This document shows, in pieces, positions 11,301 to 21,495 of a stretch of 64,000 bases of DNA. The stretch is from the NCBI RefSeq assembly GCF_000330505.1, contig NW_004443552.1:5799-69798 (forward strand), read 5' to 3'. Every line of letters begins with the position of its first letter. The stretch's first letter is position 1. Below the pieces are notes generated by a model that saw nothing but the letters and a program-made list of their open reading frames with translations, searched no databases and was not told where the DNA came from. The stretch is from Entamoeba invadens IP1 (taxonomy: Eukaryota > Evosea > Mastigamoebida > Endamoebidae). The position numbers were made by a program, and so were the translations under genes.

Positions 11301-12226
11301 ACTTAAGAGCTTACTTTTCCAAGAACACTGCTTTGGACTCGTTGTTCCTTATCGACTGTTACTTGGCATATTTGAAATTACCAGGAAATGATCAACTTGA
11401 AGCTACAAAGGCATTGATCGACTGTATGTCGAACCCGATTTATTCCGAAAGGATTAAGAAAGCGTCTGGGTTGTCGTGGAGGTTGCAGTGTCGTATCAAA
11501 CACCACGTCAGTTTCATGGAAGGTCTTCGTCAATACTTTGTTGAGTTAAAGAGGCGACTTGTTGATGTTGGGGAGGATGAATTCATAAAAATCTTTGACG
11601 ACCGATTTGCGAATTATTTGTCGAGCGTTAACACTGAAATTGGATTAGGGTATCGAAATGGGATTAACCCTGAATCCTATATCACTCTTATTCGACAGTT
11701 TTACAGACCATTTTCTGTTCAACAAGACAACATTTTAGTTGAAATTGTGTTGCATTGCGTGTGTTTACGAGACCACAACGGATACTCCCCATTACTCAAT
11801 AGAACTATTTGGGAACTCCTTCAAAAGAACTCAGTCGAACTACCATTTAAACCAAAAGTGGCACTCACACTCTTTTCTATGTTTTACCCAATCATTCCTC
11901 TTGAAATGACTCAAAAACAAATGGACTGGATATTTAACATCCAGACATATACCCTCGACCAAAAGAACATCTTCTTCGAGTTATTCGACACATTGAAAAC
12001 AACCGGTGACTTGATCAAATTGACTCCAGCAATCCACTACTTCTCTCACCAATTCTCTCAACTTAAACTCGAAAGCGCGTCACAAAAATCACTTGTCGCC
12101 AACGCCCCAAGACGTTACTTCAAATTGCCGTACGGTCAAATCTGCAAATTGTGCGGCACAAAAATTGCACTTAGAGAGCACTTGACGTATTCCAATGGAC
12201 AGTTCTGCCACGTCACATGCCATTAA
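8317..12226 (+). CDS. Vps39/Vam6/TGFBRAP1-like vacuolar tethering subunit, frame interrupted near 9005
   Basis: Two overlapping open frames (8317-9075 and the frame read to 12226) form one protein of about 1280-1295 residues. The N-terminal ~300 residues look like a citron-homology beta-propeller. The middle is long and alpha-helical (clathrin-repeat-like). The C-terminus has the Vps39-type zinc-binding element, ICKLCGTKI about 20 residues before CHVTCH. In other eukaryotes such proteins bridge Rab7 or Rab5 membranes in HOPS/CORVET fusion. The break lies at a GTTTGT donor at 9005. Removing 9005-9026 (22 nt) gives an uninterrupted propeller strand (EIYLCFDGVILLIYN). Removing 9005-9065 (61 nt, acceptor AAAAG) also restores frame but deletes 13 residues of that strand. 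A single-base error is the third option. The start ATG is the first in a clean frame after AT-rich spacer. Confidence 0.75.
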
Positions 12227-12302
12227 GCCATTGAGCTGCGTTCTTCTTGTCATATAATAACTCTCCACTATAACACTATAATTCTAAAACAACACTAAAA
12301 AA

Positions 12303-13711
12303 TCAATTCTCGTCTTTCTCTTCTTGTTCCTCGTCATGTTCGTCATTCATATATTCAGGGCCAAGGAGTTGCCTCAAATAACGTCGCTCCTCATGCAAAT
12401 CCTTAATTCGCATCTTCATTATCGACATTTGTTGTAAGAAATTGAGTTTGTCGTTCATCGATGCGACCAAGAGAGAGTATGTCTCTGCTTGGACTGATTG
12501 GAGTTTGACCGACCTCTCGTCTGTTTTCCCTGTTAATAGAAGTAGTCGTATGCCATACTCTGAAATGTAGTTCTTGACGCCTTTCTTCGATTCTTCAGTG
12601 TTCAAAAAGTCGACAAGGCCCTTCACGTTCCGTGGAATTTGCGAGACAGCAACGTTGGGCTCAACTTCCAAGTCTTTTATCCTCCACACAAATTTGAAGA
12701 CTTGTTTTAATAAATCTTGCGAGTTCTGTTTCATCCAAAGTTTCCAGTACGAATCCGTTTGCGTTGTGACAAAGAGCGACTGCATGAGCCGCGAAAACAA
12801 AATGATCGACTGGACACTCTCCGTTTGGTTCATCCACAAATATACAAATGAATTAAATGGAGACAGAAACATGTAATTCTCCATCGTTTTATACACATCG
12901 TCCTTCGTGAAGATTTTGTTTGAAAACGTTTGGTACTGTTTCGACCAGATGTACATGACAACGCTACACCATTAACATCTTTCTCTTCATTAAAATTGAT
13001 TCAACAAACGTCGGGAAGTTTTGGGTCATCCACCCTTCTACAAACGAATTGAGGAGTTCTTTCACCTTCATTAAATCTTTGTCAGACGTCGACGTTTTCT
13101 TGTCATCAAGCTATTGTGTTATTTAATATTCATTAGTTTCCAATACTATAGTAATAGAGGAAGAAGAACAAACAGATACCCCCTTCAACTTTTGTACCCG
13201 CTTAATCAAAAGTTGTTGGAACTCTTGGAATTGATCCTTACAGCTTCGTAAGACTATTGCCATGAGTAAATTGGTATATGGAGAATACTTCGTCTTATCA
13301 TTCACCTTCAAGAAGTAATCCATCTCGACGCAAAGGTCAATCAGTTCTTTCAGTTTGTCGCACCCCACATAAAACGATAAGAGTAAGTCCGCGTTTTGTT
13401 GTCTCTCCGCGTCCGAAAGTTCGGTCCGTAACAAGTAACTGATTACACCGCTTGTAACATCTTTATTTAACACGGAGAGGACCTTCCAGTGATTTCTATT
13501 CTCAAAATTGAAGATTTCAAGCTACATGTCTTCATCATAATGTAACTCAAAATAGATGTCAAGTAAATCGCCTCTTAAAAGTTTATGATAAACAAACATC
13601 GAACCACGCATCCTTCACTTTCAGACTTTTTTCAAATGGTTGTGCGAGGGTATGGAGTTGTGTAGAGCTTGAGCTCGTCTGAACGTGCTTTTTCTTTTGT
13701 TTTTGTTTCAT
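12303..13711 (-). CDS. Unrecognised four-exon gene, helical protein of about 407 residues
   Basis: Exons on the minus strand are 13711-13598, 13521-13174, 13110-13010 and 12963-12303. All three introns begin GTTTGT and end TAG (76, 63 and 46 nt), and the phases agree throughout. The protein starts MKQKQKKKHVQ, with an in-frame stop just upstream. It is mostly alpha-helical and ends in a coiled segment plus a very acidic tail (NDEHDEEQEEKDEN). I do not recognise the family. Some stretches recall helical-repeat phosphatase regulators, but the resemblance is too weak to name. The gene runs opposite to the Vps39-like gene and converges with it about 76 bases apart. Confidence 0.7.
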
Positions 13712-14224
13712 TCTGTTTTATCAAGTTGTTTCAATTTTCGAGTTTTCTTCTCTCCATTTTTGAAATAGTCGCCTTCAAAAGATTTTACAGCCTTTGTAAA
13801 ATACACAACAAAACTCTCTCCATTATTTCAATAAATCTTCACTACCTTTACCCTTCCATTTCAGGGGATTTCCATGTCTTTTTTCTTTCGATAATTTATC
13901 AAAACATATCAAATACCAATTGCACTGTTTTGTGCGCCTTTTTTAGTTAAATTTTGTCGTCTTTTTTTCCCCTTTAAATGCAATATTTAAAACGGAAAAT
14001 AACGGGCATACAATCGCCTCCTGTTTTTTCACACATTCAAAGGCAAACCACCCTTTTCTTCTTTATCAAAAGTATATAGTTTCTTACTAATTAATTTACT
14101 AGTATTTTATTATAAATAATACGAATCTAATTATAATAAAAATATAAGTATTGTAATAGAAATATGCAAGTTATAATGGATGATTTAAGAACCAAAGAAA
14201 ATGATGGCATTTCTTAAAAATACG
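13712..14224. other. Intergenic spacer, no gene seen
   Basis: About 510 bases between two minus-strand genes. T-rich on the plus strand up to about 14060, then AT-rich. The plus-strand open frame at 13669-13950 overlaps exon 1 of the neighbouring gene and is low-complexity Phe/Ser, so I do not count it as coding. Confidence 0.6.
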
Positions 14225-16906
14225 TTAGTCGTCGGACCATTCAGGACTGTCAGAGTACTCGAAGGTGTCTCTCTTTTCATTCATACTATCAAGGACTCTA
14301 TCAAAGATAGCGGCATTTCTCTTGTCTTCTTCTTCCTTTTCAATACGTTTTCTCTCTTGCTCGTAAGAGTATTTGGCTCTTTCCGATTCACTTGGAGCCT
14401 CCGACAGTTTAATCATGCCTTCTGGTTGCAATGAAATGTATTCCACGTCTTTGACCTTTCCTTCGATCCACTCCTCTGGTGTGTATGTCGGTACTTTTCT
14501 TCGCGTGTCTGGGAAGATATCGTCTTGGAAGAAATTAAGTTTAACTCGCGGGACAATGACGCTGTTCTTTGAGACTGCAGATGGTGGTTCTCCAATGAGT
14601 AAAGTGAGTCGCATCACTTCACTCTTTTTGACATCAACTTCCTCTTTATGTGACACATCAAATCCGTTGACAACATCATCAAACGTGGAAATATTGAGTG
14701 GGAAGACATAAGGGTCTTCGTCCGTCACTTCAAAGCAATGCAGTGTTTTAGAGCCTCTTCCAATCAAAAAGACGACATTAATGTCTTCGTCATAGATCGG
14801 TGTCATCACAGCAGACTCCGTATCAATCGGGGAGGTATGCATCACCTTCATTTCTTTAACATCAACCAACGAATACATTCGTTGGGAACTCTTCGAGAAC
14901 CCAACAGTGAACACTCTCTCTTTCCTCCCACACCACGCACACATAAATCCTTTCCCCCCGTTCTGTGGCACTTCAATCGATGTCTCAATTTCCCCTTTCC
15001 GTAAGTCGACTATATACAGTTTGTGGTCTTTGCAAGAGACGGCCATTCTCTCACCAGTACTACTGAAACTGATGTTCCCAATTTGTTCGCCAAACCCTGT
15101 TATCTCCTTGATTAGACTCTCATTCGCAACATCCCACATTCTGATCGACGGCTCCGCACCAACAGTGATCACGCAATTTGAAATAAACGGATTCGCATTG
15201 ATAGAAACGATCTTTCGTGGATGGGCGTTAATTTCTTGGACTTTCTGAGCACTCTCAGCCTCCGCCAAGAACACTCGAATTTTGCCATCTTCACCACAGA
15301 TGTAGACTTTATCATCATTAAAGAGATCAAACATGAAGTCCGTGACATTTCCACCATTGTCACAGAAAATAGGGTTCGTCATCTTCCCCGGCTTGTCCGC
15401 TGGCCACAACGCAATTTTACCAACACCAGTCCACGGCACTCCAACCCACTTTTTGTTGCACTTCACAAGACTTTGTGAGGTCGTAGTGTTCATTTTCAAG
15501 TCGATGATGTTAGTGTTCTTGTTGAAGGCTTTGATGTTGATGTGTCTGAAGTGTGTGCTTCGTATGATTTGTGGCGCTTTATGGATGATTCGGTTCTTCT
15601 CTTCTTCCGCACGTTGTGCCTCTTCCACCTTCTTTTGTTCTTCCTCCGCAAGTCGCTTCTTCTCTTCTTCAGCAGCTTTTTTCGCTTCTTTCACTTCGTT
15701 GGATTCGTAAGCGTCCCAAAGCGCCTTTTGGTCACCAAACACACACTGAAGTGATACTTCTTTTGGTTTGGCGTCTTTGCCAGACAAGTAGTCATCAGCA
15801 GAGAGAGACTCTCCAACCCACAACGTGTCCGGATACAAGTCGTCTTGATATTTCATTGAAGCTCTTCTAATGATATACGACCCTGCTTTCGACACTTTCC
15901 CATTCCCAAGACGAAGTAACGTATTAATTTCACATTGATTCACATGCACTGCTCTTTTAGGTAACAACGAAATACCTTTCAGTGCTTCTCCGGTATTCTG
16001 AGTGGCCAATTCGCTAATAAACATCTTGTTCTTCGCGTCAAATTCGTATATCTTAACCAACGAATCACCTCTTCCCGAGATGTACATCAGCGATGTGTCC
16101 AAATCAACAATCGGTTTACACACAGACGACGTCCCAGGGAATGGTTTCAAGCAGACCGCCTTGTCCGTTCTCAAGTCAAACACCCCCATTTGGCGGCTTT
16201 GTGTTCGATCAAACCCAACACTGAACACAAACGGCTCTTCCTTTCCAACATATCGTGCACAACTCATTTTAGTCCCTTCATGCGCCGCATACGTCTTCAC
16301 TACACTTCCCGCTCGGAAATCAACAACTTTCAGTTTCTTGTCCTTCCCCGTGAGGATCATCACATTTCCGTCATATTGCCAGTCCATAGAAAAGACGGTG
16401 TCTTTATTCTCGATACTTTTCACCTCGCTCTGCTTGACATAGTCCCACAATTTAACATACCCATCACTACTCGCACTCGCTATCACCGGTGCACCATAGT
16501 TGTGTGCTATCACATCAACTTTCCTACGATGCCCTTCAAGACTGCAACATGGGGAGATCGTTTTGCTCATGGCAGTCGGAAATGGCAATTCCCATCCCTT
16601 AATAGTACCGTCTCCCGAACAACTGAAGATCAAATTATCATTAAATGGGCAGCTAATCATATCGACTATTTCTGCCGTATGTCCCTTACAGAATGTTGGC
16701 TCTGCTTTTCGTTTCCCTCTCTCTGTCAGTGGAATGCATCCAATACTTCCTGCACCAGCGCTTTGCCAGTTCAATGCCAGATATGTTGAAGTAGCAACCA
16801 TCATCGTGACTTCTGGTCCTCCGTTCGACGTTTTGACGTCCGGGTACCATTCTTCCACCTTATAGTTTTGGCATTGGATGTGTTTGTACTTCGATGTTTT
16901 GAACAT
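14225..16906 (-). CDS. Coronin-7 / POD-1 type tandem coronin
   Basis: The 893-residue product carries two coronin beta-propellers in tandem. The first begins with the coronin signature (MFKTSKYKHIQ, then WYPDVKTS) and has repeats such as GHTAEIVDM and SASSDGYVKLWD. A charged coiled linker (EEEKKRLAEEEQKK, about residue 405-440) leads to the second propeller, starting near STHFRHINIKAF. Both propellers end with the typical DLYPDT / DIFPDT motif. The very C-terminus is acidic with a tryptophan (SPEWSDD), like the Arp2/3-binding acidic tip of coronin-7/POD-1 and WASP proteins. Family members act in actin regulation and Golgi trafficking. The open frame extends 37 residues upstream to 17017, but I chose the ATG at 16904-16906 because family similarity begins there. 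Confidence 0.9.
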   Translation of the reverse strand: MFKTSKYKHIQCQNYKVEEWYPDVKTSNGGPEVTMMVATSTYLALNWQSAGAGSIGCIPLTERGKRKAEPTFCKGHTAEIVDMISCPFNDNLIFSCSGDGTIKGWELPFPTAMSKTISPCCSLEGHRRKVDVIAHNYGAPVIASASSDGYVKLWDYVKQSEVKSIENKDTVFSMDWQYDGNVMILTGKDKKLKVVDFRAGSVVKTYAAHEGTKMSCARYVGKEEPFVFSVGFDRTQSRQMGVFDLRTDKAVCLKPFPGTSSVCKPIVDLDTSLMYISGRGDSLVKIYEFDAKNKMFISELATQNTGEALKGISLLPKRAVHVNQCEINTLLRLGNGKVSKAGSYIIRRASMKYQDDLYPDTLWVGESLSADDYLSGKDAKPKEVSLQCVFGDQKALWDAYESNEVKEAKKAAEEEKKRLAEEEQKKVEEAQRAEEEKNRIIHKAPQIIRSTHFRHINIKAFNKNTNIIDLKMNTTTSQSLVKCNKKWVGVPWTGVGKIALWPADKPGKMTNPIFCDNGGNVTDFMFDLFNDDKVYICGEDGKIRVFLAEAESAQKVQEINAHPRKIVSINANPFISNCVITVGAEPSIRMWDVANESLIKEITGFGEQIGNISFSSTGERMAVSCKDHKLYIVDLRKGEIETSIEVPQNGGKGFMCAWCGRKERVFTVGFSKSSQRMYSLVDVKEMKVMHTSPIDTESAVMTPIYDEDINVVFLIGRGSKTLHCFEVTDEDPYVFPLNISTFDDVVNGFDVSHKEEVDVKKSEVMRLTLLIGEPPSAVSKNSVIVPRVKLNFFQDDIFPDTRRKVPTYTPEEWIEGKVKDVEYISLQPEGMIKLSEAPSESERAKYSYEQERKRIEKEEEDKRNAAIFDRVLDSMNEKRDTFEYSDSPEWSDD

Positions 16907-16955
16907 GAATTTGTGCCGTTTTCGAGTTTCTTCGCATTTCCAGTTCGTCGCCTTT

Positions 16956-16994
16956 GGATTTGTTTCTTTAGAAATCCTTCTAAAGAAACAAACC
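16956..16994. repeat. Strong hairpin between the coronin-7 gene and its upstream neighbour
   Basis: The arms 16959-16973 (TTTGTTTCTTTAGAA) and 16978-16992 are perfect complements over 15 bp with a 4-base loop. They extend by GG/CC with one bulged base. It lies 39-77 bases past the stop of the minus-strand gene at 17033 and 50-90 bases before the coronin ATG. It may be a 3' UTR structure of the former. On the minus strand one arm contains the splice-donor consensus GTTTGT. Confidence 0.7.
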
Positions 16995-17032
16995 AGGAAT
17001 AACATTTCGAATAACATAAAAAAACAATAAGA

Positions 17033-17866
17033 TCAATCTAATGAGGTTTGGATTGATGTAACACGGCTTGTCTTCTTTACATCGGAAGGGTCCTTCTTTT
17101 CTCCCCAATCGTCATCGCTTGTGTGTTCACTTTCAACCGGTTCTGCTTCATTCTCGCCTTCAGTCTCTTTAATGATTTCTTTCATTTCTTCGGAGTTAAC
17201 ATCACCATCATCGGTTTTCAAGAGTATATACGCGCGCTTGAGAACATCTTTTTCCTCGTCGGTGAGTGTGATATCGCCCTTTGTGATGTCTTCACTCATC
17301 TTTTTATATATCACACTCGCTTGCAAATACAATTGTTTCTCGCTGTCGATGACTTCCTTCAAGTCCGCGTCTATCTCACACCCAACAATTTCTTCTTTTT
17401 GTAAATTCGTGTTTGTAGTACACTTCTCGGTTTTGCACGCCTTCGACTCTTCCTTCTCCTCCAACGAAAACGTGTAATCCTCCTCGCTCTGGTTGTCTTT
17501 AAACTGTTTCACAAAATCAACCTTCTCGGGTTGGTTCCAAGGTATCGACTTCTTAAATTTTCGGATTTCCTCCTTATCTCCTTTATAGGCAACACCCCCT
17601 TCCATCACAACACCCTTCGATTTGTTCAAGACAATCATAGGGCTCTGAGCTTTCACATCAATTGGTTTCACGTCATCATCATCAAAAGACAAGTCCATTG
17701 TGCTGTCTTCTCTCTTTCCAATGGGTATTCCCGGTGATGTCGGTTCAGGGTGGTGTAGCATGGTGTCTTTATTTCCAAAAATATTCCCTAACAGACTGAT
17801 ATTCTTCTCGTCGACTTCTGTCGACGACGGTCTATGTATAACAAAATGTGCGTCACTCCCAAACAT
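17033..17866 (-). CDS. Unrecognised acidic, low-complexity protein (277 residues)
   Basis: The protein is rich in Glu, Asp, Lys and Ser and appears largely disordered. One more ordered stretch (about residues 165-225, DLKEVIDSEKQLYLQ then LTDEEKDVLKRAY) is likely helical. No membrane segment or known domain is visible. It starts MFGSDAHFVI directly after AT-rich spacer and ends with a Ser/Thr-rich tail. It lies head to tail with coronin-7, about 126 bases away, too far apart to infer co-function. I cannot assign a role. Confidence 0.65.
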   Translation of the reverse strand: MFGSDAHFVIHRPSSTEVDEKNISLLGNIFGNKDTMLHHPEPTSPGIPIGKREDSTMDLSFDDDDVKPIDVKAQSPMIVLNKSKGVVMEGGVAYKGDKEEIRKFKKSIPWNQPEKVDFVKQFKDNQSEEDYTFSLEEKEESKACKTEKCTTNTNLQKEEIVGCEIDADLKEVIDSEKQLYLQASVIYKKMSEDITKGDITLTDEEKDVLKRAYILLKTDDGDVNSEEMKEIIKETEGENEAEPVESEHTSDDDWGEKKDPSDVKKTSRVTSIQTSLD

Positions 17867-18468
17867 GCGTCTCCTTTAATTCTAAGTTCTCTTTTTTTTC
17901 CTTATATATCCATCTAGTTCCTCCCTTTTCGGCTATTTTTACTATGTAGTTATTCATTTTGGTTGCTTATACTATTTATATAGTTATTCCATTTTTGGCT
18001 CTTTCCTCCACTTTTTTTTATCACCCTAAATCCCGAAAAATCAGATGAGATGATTTTGACGTTTTGCTTGGGATAAAAAACTTGTTTCTTTGTTAGGTTC
18101 TAACATATTTTTTGGTAATTCAAAAAACATCTTTTGGTTGATAAAATTAAAATTATATAATTTTGATAATTATTATATTTTAGTTATTAATTTATTATAT
18201 TTATTAATATCATTAGTGTTTTTTTGTTTGGGATAAGTTAACTATTTGATAATATCATACAGTTTACAAATCATATCTTTTTTAAATATAATTAAATAAT
18301 TTAAAATATTAATATTTTTTTTAATTAAAGAAAAATATAAAAAAAGTAAATTTTGAAGAAAAAAAAATAATATTTATTTATTATAATTTGCTAATTTTTA
18401 AACTAACGATTTTTTTACTTATTAATAAATTAAATTTATTAATTAAAATTCTATAAGGAAAATTTCAT
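17867..18468. other. Intergenic spacer, very AT-rich
   Basis: About 600 bases with A/T runs, especially 18100-18440. No coding frame, RNA gene or strong repeat recognised. The promoter of the acidic-protein gene should lie near 17870-17950. Confidence 0.6.
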
Positions 18469-19562
18469 TCAATCACAATCCATTGGCGTATGTTGTCTTC
18501 TTTGTTGTTTCTGTCTCATTCCACCACTGAGCTCATTTGTGGCTTGTGGTTGTTGGGCAACGTCTTCAACAAGTGGTGGTGTTTTCATGTCAAATACACA
18601 AACCTTCCCATCTTCTCCAGTTGTGTACATTGTGGTACCATTCACTCTATAGTCTCTCACAATGCCTTCGTGGCAACGTGCTCTCAAACATCTTCTGTAA
18701 CTATTGTCATTGACGTAATTGAAGAGGTCAATCTCACCGTTCGGAAGTGCAACACTCGCAACGACCTTTTTGTTGATTTCTGTACCTCTCAGCACGGTTG
18801 CACCGTCGAAGTTTGTCGCCAGCGTATTTACTCGCAAATCGGCCACATTTGAGACGGTTTGTTCCTCCTCGTCAGTCTCGGTGATTTGAGATATTATACC
18901 ATTATAATATGATTTACTAGAATGTGTAATTTGTGTAAAATGATAACTCTTTAATGGAAACAAACGGTATTTGGGGCGTAAATTTGGAAGGCAGAATCAT
19001 CCGTTGTGAAGGAAACAAGATCCTTGTTGATCACCCCGACCATCGAAATTGGTTTACCCATATTCACAGTATGGACTATACCATCATCACCCTTGGTATA
19101 ATCAATGAAGCACGAAAGAGAGTCTTGTGACGCAGTGACAATCAATTCATTCCAAAATTTGATGTCCACAATGTCATCGCTGTGTGCCTCGGTAATTAAG
19201 GCTAATGTTTGCATTTTACGAAGGTCGAACACTCGCACAACTTCCATATACCCAGCCACCAACAAATTTTCGCTGGAGGCGATGGCAACTTCGTTGATTC
19301 GAGTTGTTGGACTGGAAATACTAACCGCACGAGCAAGGCGACGGTCGATGGAATAGAACTGCCCCGAAGACGACATCGAAATGACAACGTTGGGGTCGGA
19401 GGTGTCGCACACATCCGATGCTTGGACCTGGTAATTGCGTTGAGCAGCCAAATCTGGAGAATACCAAGTCACGTCTCCGTCAGTCCAGAGTGTTGACACA
19501 CCTGCTGAGCTCTGTGTCAAGGCGATACCATATCCGTCGTGTTTTGCGCTATTAAAACTCAT
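18469..19562 (-). CDS. WDR89-like WD40 beta-propeller protein (two exons)
   Basis: Exon 1 is 19562-18966 and exon 2 is 18876-18469. The 89-nt intron starts GTTTGT and ends GAG, an unusual acceptor. This junction gives IYAPNT followed by TDEEEQTVSNVADLR, which lines up in spacing with the WDR89 family. A more canonical CTAG acceptor at 18917 would put a TAA immediately in frame. The 334-residue product has WD-type repeats (VRVFDLRKMQT, DDIVDIKFWNELIVTASQD, CHEGIVRDY, TTGEDGKVCVFD) and a Gln/Arg-rich C-terminus. The start MSFNSAKHDGYG was chosen over an upstream ATG in low-complexity Lys-rich sequence. Its cellular role is not known to me. Confidence 0.7.
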
Positions 19563-20035
19563 TTGTTTCAATGAAAAGTTCTTTTTTTGTGGTAAACCCT
19601 TTTTAATTTTTAAATTTATCAACAATTGTATTCAAAATACGACCAATTTCTGGTGTTATTTTTAAAGGAAAAGGGTTTCTCCGTTTGCTGTGTAATTATT
19701 CTTTTAAGTGTTTTTTGAATACCAAAGGCCAATACAAAAGCATTATTTACGACTTGGCTAATAACACATTTCTTTGTATTAGTCTTTATTAATGCAAATG
19801 AGTAATAACATTTTTCATCTTATTGGATCATCATTTCTCATTTCTTCGCAACCGCTCAAATGAATTATGATTGATTTAAAACACTCCCAATCCTGTCTAC
19901 AAATATCCTTTAATGTCGCCATCACCATGTTCTGTTATATGATTTCCACTTTTGTCAAAACTTTTCCTCTTCACAGAAAGTTGTTGAATTAAAAAGAGAA
20001 AAACAGGAACAAGAACTCTAAATTACCACTTTGGA
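19563..20035. other. Divergent intergenic region between the WDR89-like and BTB-bromodomain genes
   Basis: The two genes are transcribed away from each other, so this 473-base region must hold both promoters. It is AT-rich with no recognised motif beyond that. Confidence 0.5.
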
Positions 20036-21412
20036 ATGTATGACGTGGTTGACCGCCTCAGGAGCGGAAAGTGCCAGTTTTCAGATATCAAATTTGTGAA
20101 AGAGAAGGAGGAATTGGGGTACGAGCAACACAACAAAGACATCTTTGAATCACTTTACAACAACAATACCGGGGAATACACTCTTATTAACACCGACGTC
20201 AAAGTTCATCGGTATGTCTTAGTGAGTCGGTGCGATTTTTTTAAACAATACTTCTCGATGCCTTCACAAGAGAAATTGGAGCTCTCGGACGATGCTTTAA
20301 AGGCTTTAATAGACTGGATATACATCGACAACTCTTCGCCGGATATGAAGATCTGTGTGGAAATCCTTAACTTTCTCCAGAAGTATCGTGTGAACGAGCC
20401 AATTGAGTGCTTCACAGAGCAAATGGTCGACCTTCTGTCAGACTCCCTTCGCGAAGGGAATGTATCGATGTGGGAAATCCCAAAGGCATTTTTCTTAGTC
20501 GACGCTCACAGAAGATACTTTGACGCTGCATTTCGAAGAGTCAGTGAGATAGTTGTCGACTATGCAATTGGAGCGAAACGACCTGAGATGATGGGAGAGT
20601 TGCTTCCGTACTGCCTGTTCGTTATTAAAGACAAACTCCAATTTCCATCCATCAAACAACATGAGAAGAATAAGAAGCACAAAGCTAAGAAGAAAGTTGA
20701 AGAGGTGGACACTGATTTTACATTAACATTACTTCACCAAGAGAAATTGAATAAACCGATTGCACCGAATAAAGAGGAAAAGGGGGAAACGACGATCAAT
20801 AGAAAATTGGAGAAGAAAGAAACGAAGGAAAGTAAAGAGAAAAGGGGGAAGAGCGACACTGGAAAGAATAAAGAGAAGCACGAGAAGAAAGTGAAGCGAG
20901 AGAAAGACCTAGACGAGGACAAATTTGAAATTGAACTTCCTAAGGTGGAGGAAGACACGGGAATGAAAGTGGAAAGTCCAATGGAAATTGACGCGTTTGA
21001 AATTGTTGTGAAAGAAGAAAAGGTCGAACAACCAATTCAAGAGATTGTGATGTCAAACACGTTGCCACGACATCCAATGAACAAAACAAACATCACACAA
21101 TTGAACAAACTCATCCAATCACTCTCAAAGAACAAAAATGCATACGCCTTTATGGTTAAGGTAGACCCGGAAGCTAGTGGTGCCTTGAACTATTACGATG
21201 TTATTAAACACCCAATGGACTTGGGAACAGTCAAAAAGAAAATCAAAGACAAACAATACACTTATGCAGAAGATGTCCTCGATGATATTGCACTCATATG
21301 GGCAAATGCATTCACATATAATACCGTCGGGTCGGAGATTTATAATATGGCAAAGTCACTTTCAGACTTATTCAACCTTAAAATACAAACTATTGTATTC
21401 ACTTCGGAGTGA
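20036..21412 (+). CDS. BTB domain - bromodomain fusion protein
   Basis: The 458-residue protein has an N-terminal BTB/POZ fold (about residues 50-135: VKVHRYVLVSRCDFFKQYF, then ALKALIDWIYIDN) and helical sequence after it. A highly charged Lys/Glu linker (about 210-335) follows, and then a C-terminal bromodomain (about 350-450). The bromodomain has the ZA-loop tyrosine (NYYDVIKHPMDLGTV) and the acetyl-lysine-binding asparagine (ANAFTYNTVGS). The usual WPF shelf reads YAF. BTB domains dimerise or bind cullin-3, while bromodomains read acetylated histones. The fusion suggests a chromatin-directed adaptor, which is inference. The linker is likely nuclear-localising because of its Lys-rich runs. 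Confidence 0.85.
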   Translation: MYDVVDRLRSGKCQFSDIKFVKEKEELGYEQHNKDIFESLYNNNTGEYTLINTDVKVHRYVLVSRCDFFKQYFSMPSQEKLELSDDALKALIDWIYIDNSSPDMKICVEILNFLQKYRVNEPIECFTEQMVDLLSDSLREGNVSMWEIPKAFFLVDAHRRYFDAAFRRVSEIVVDYAIGAKRPEMMGELLPYCLFVIKDKLQFPSIKQHEKNKKHKAKKKVEEVDTDFTLTLLHQEKLNKPIAPNKEEKGETTINRKLEKKETKESKEKRGKSDTGKNKEKHEKKVKREKDLDEDKFEIELPKVEEDTGMKVESPMEIDAFEIVVKEEKVEQPIQEIVMSNTLPRHPMNKTNITQLNKLIQSLSKNKNAYAFMVKVDPEASGALNYYDVIKHPMDLGTVKKKIKDKQYTYAEDVLDDIALIWANAFTYNTVGSEIYNMAKSLSDLFNLKIQTIVFTSE

Positions 21413-21495
21413 GCGATGACTTTATTTAATGCTTGTTATATTTGTTAATTCTTTTTATAACTTTAAAATTTACAACAAAGAACTGTGAAGTATAA

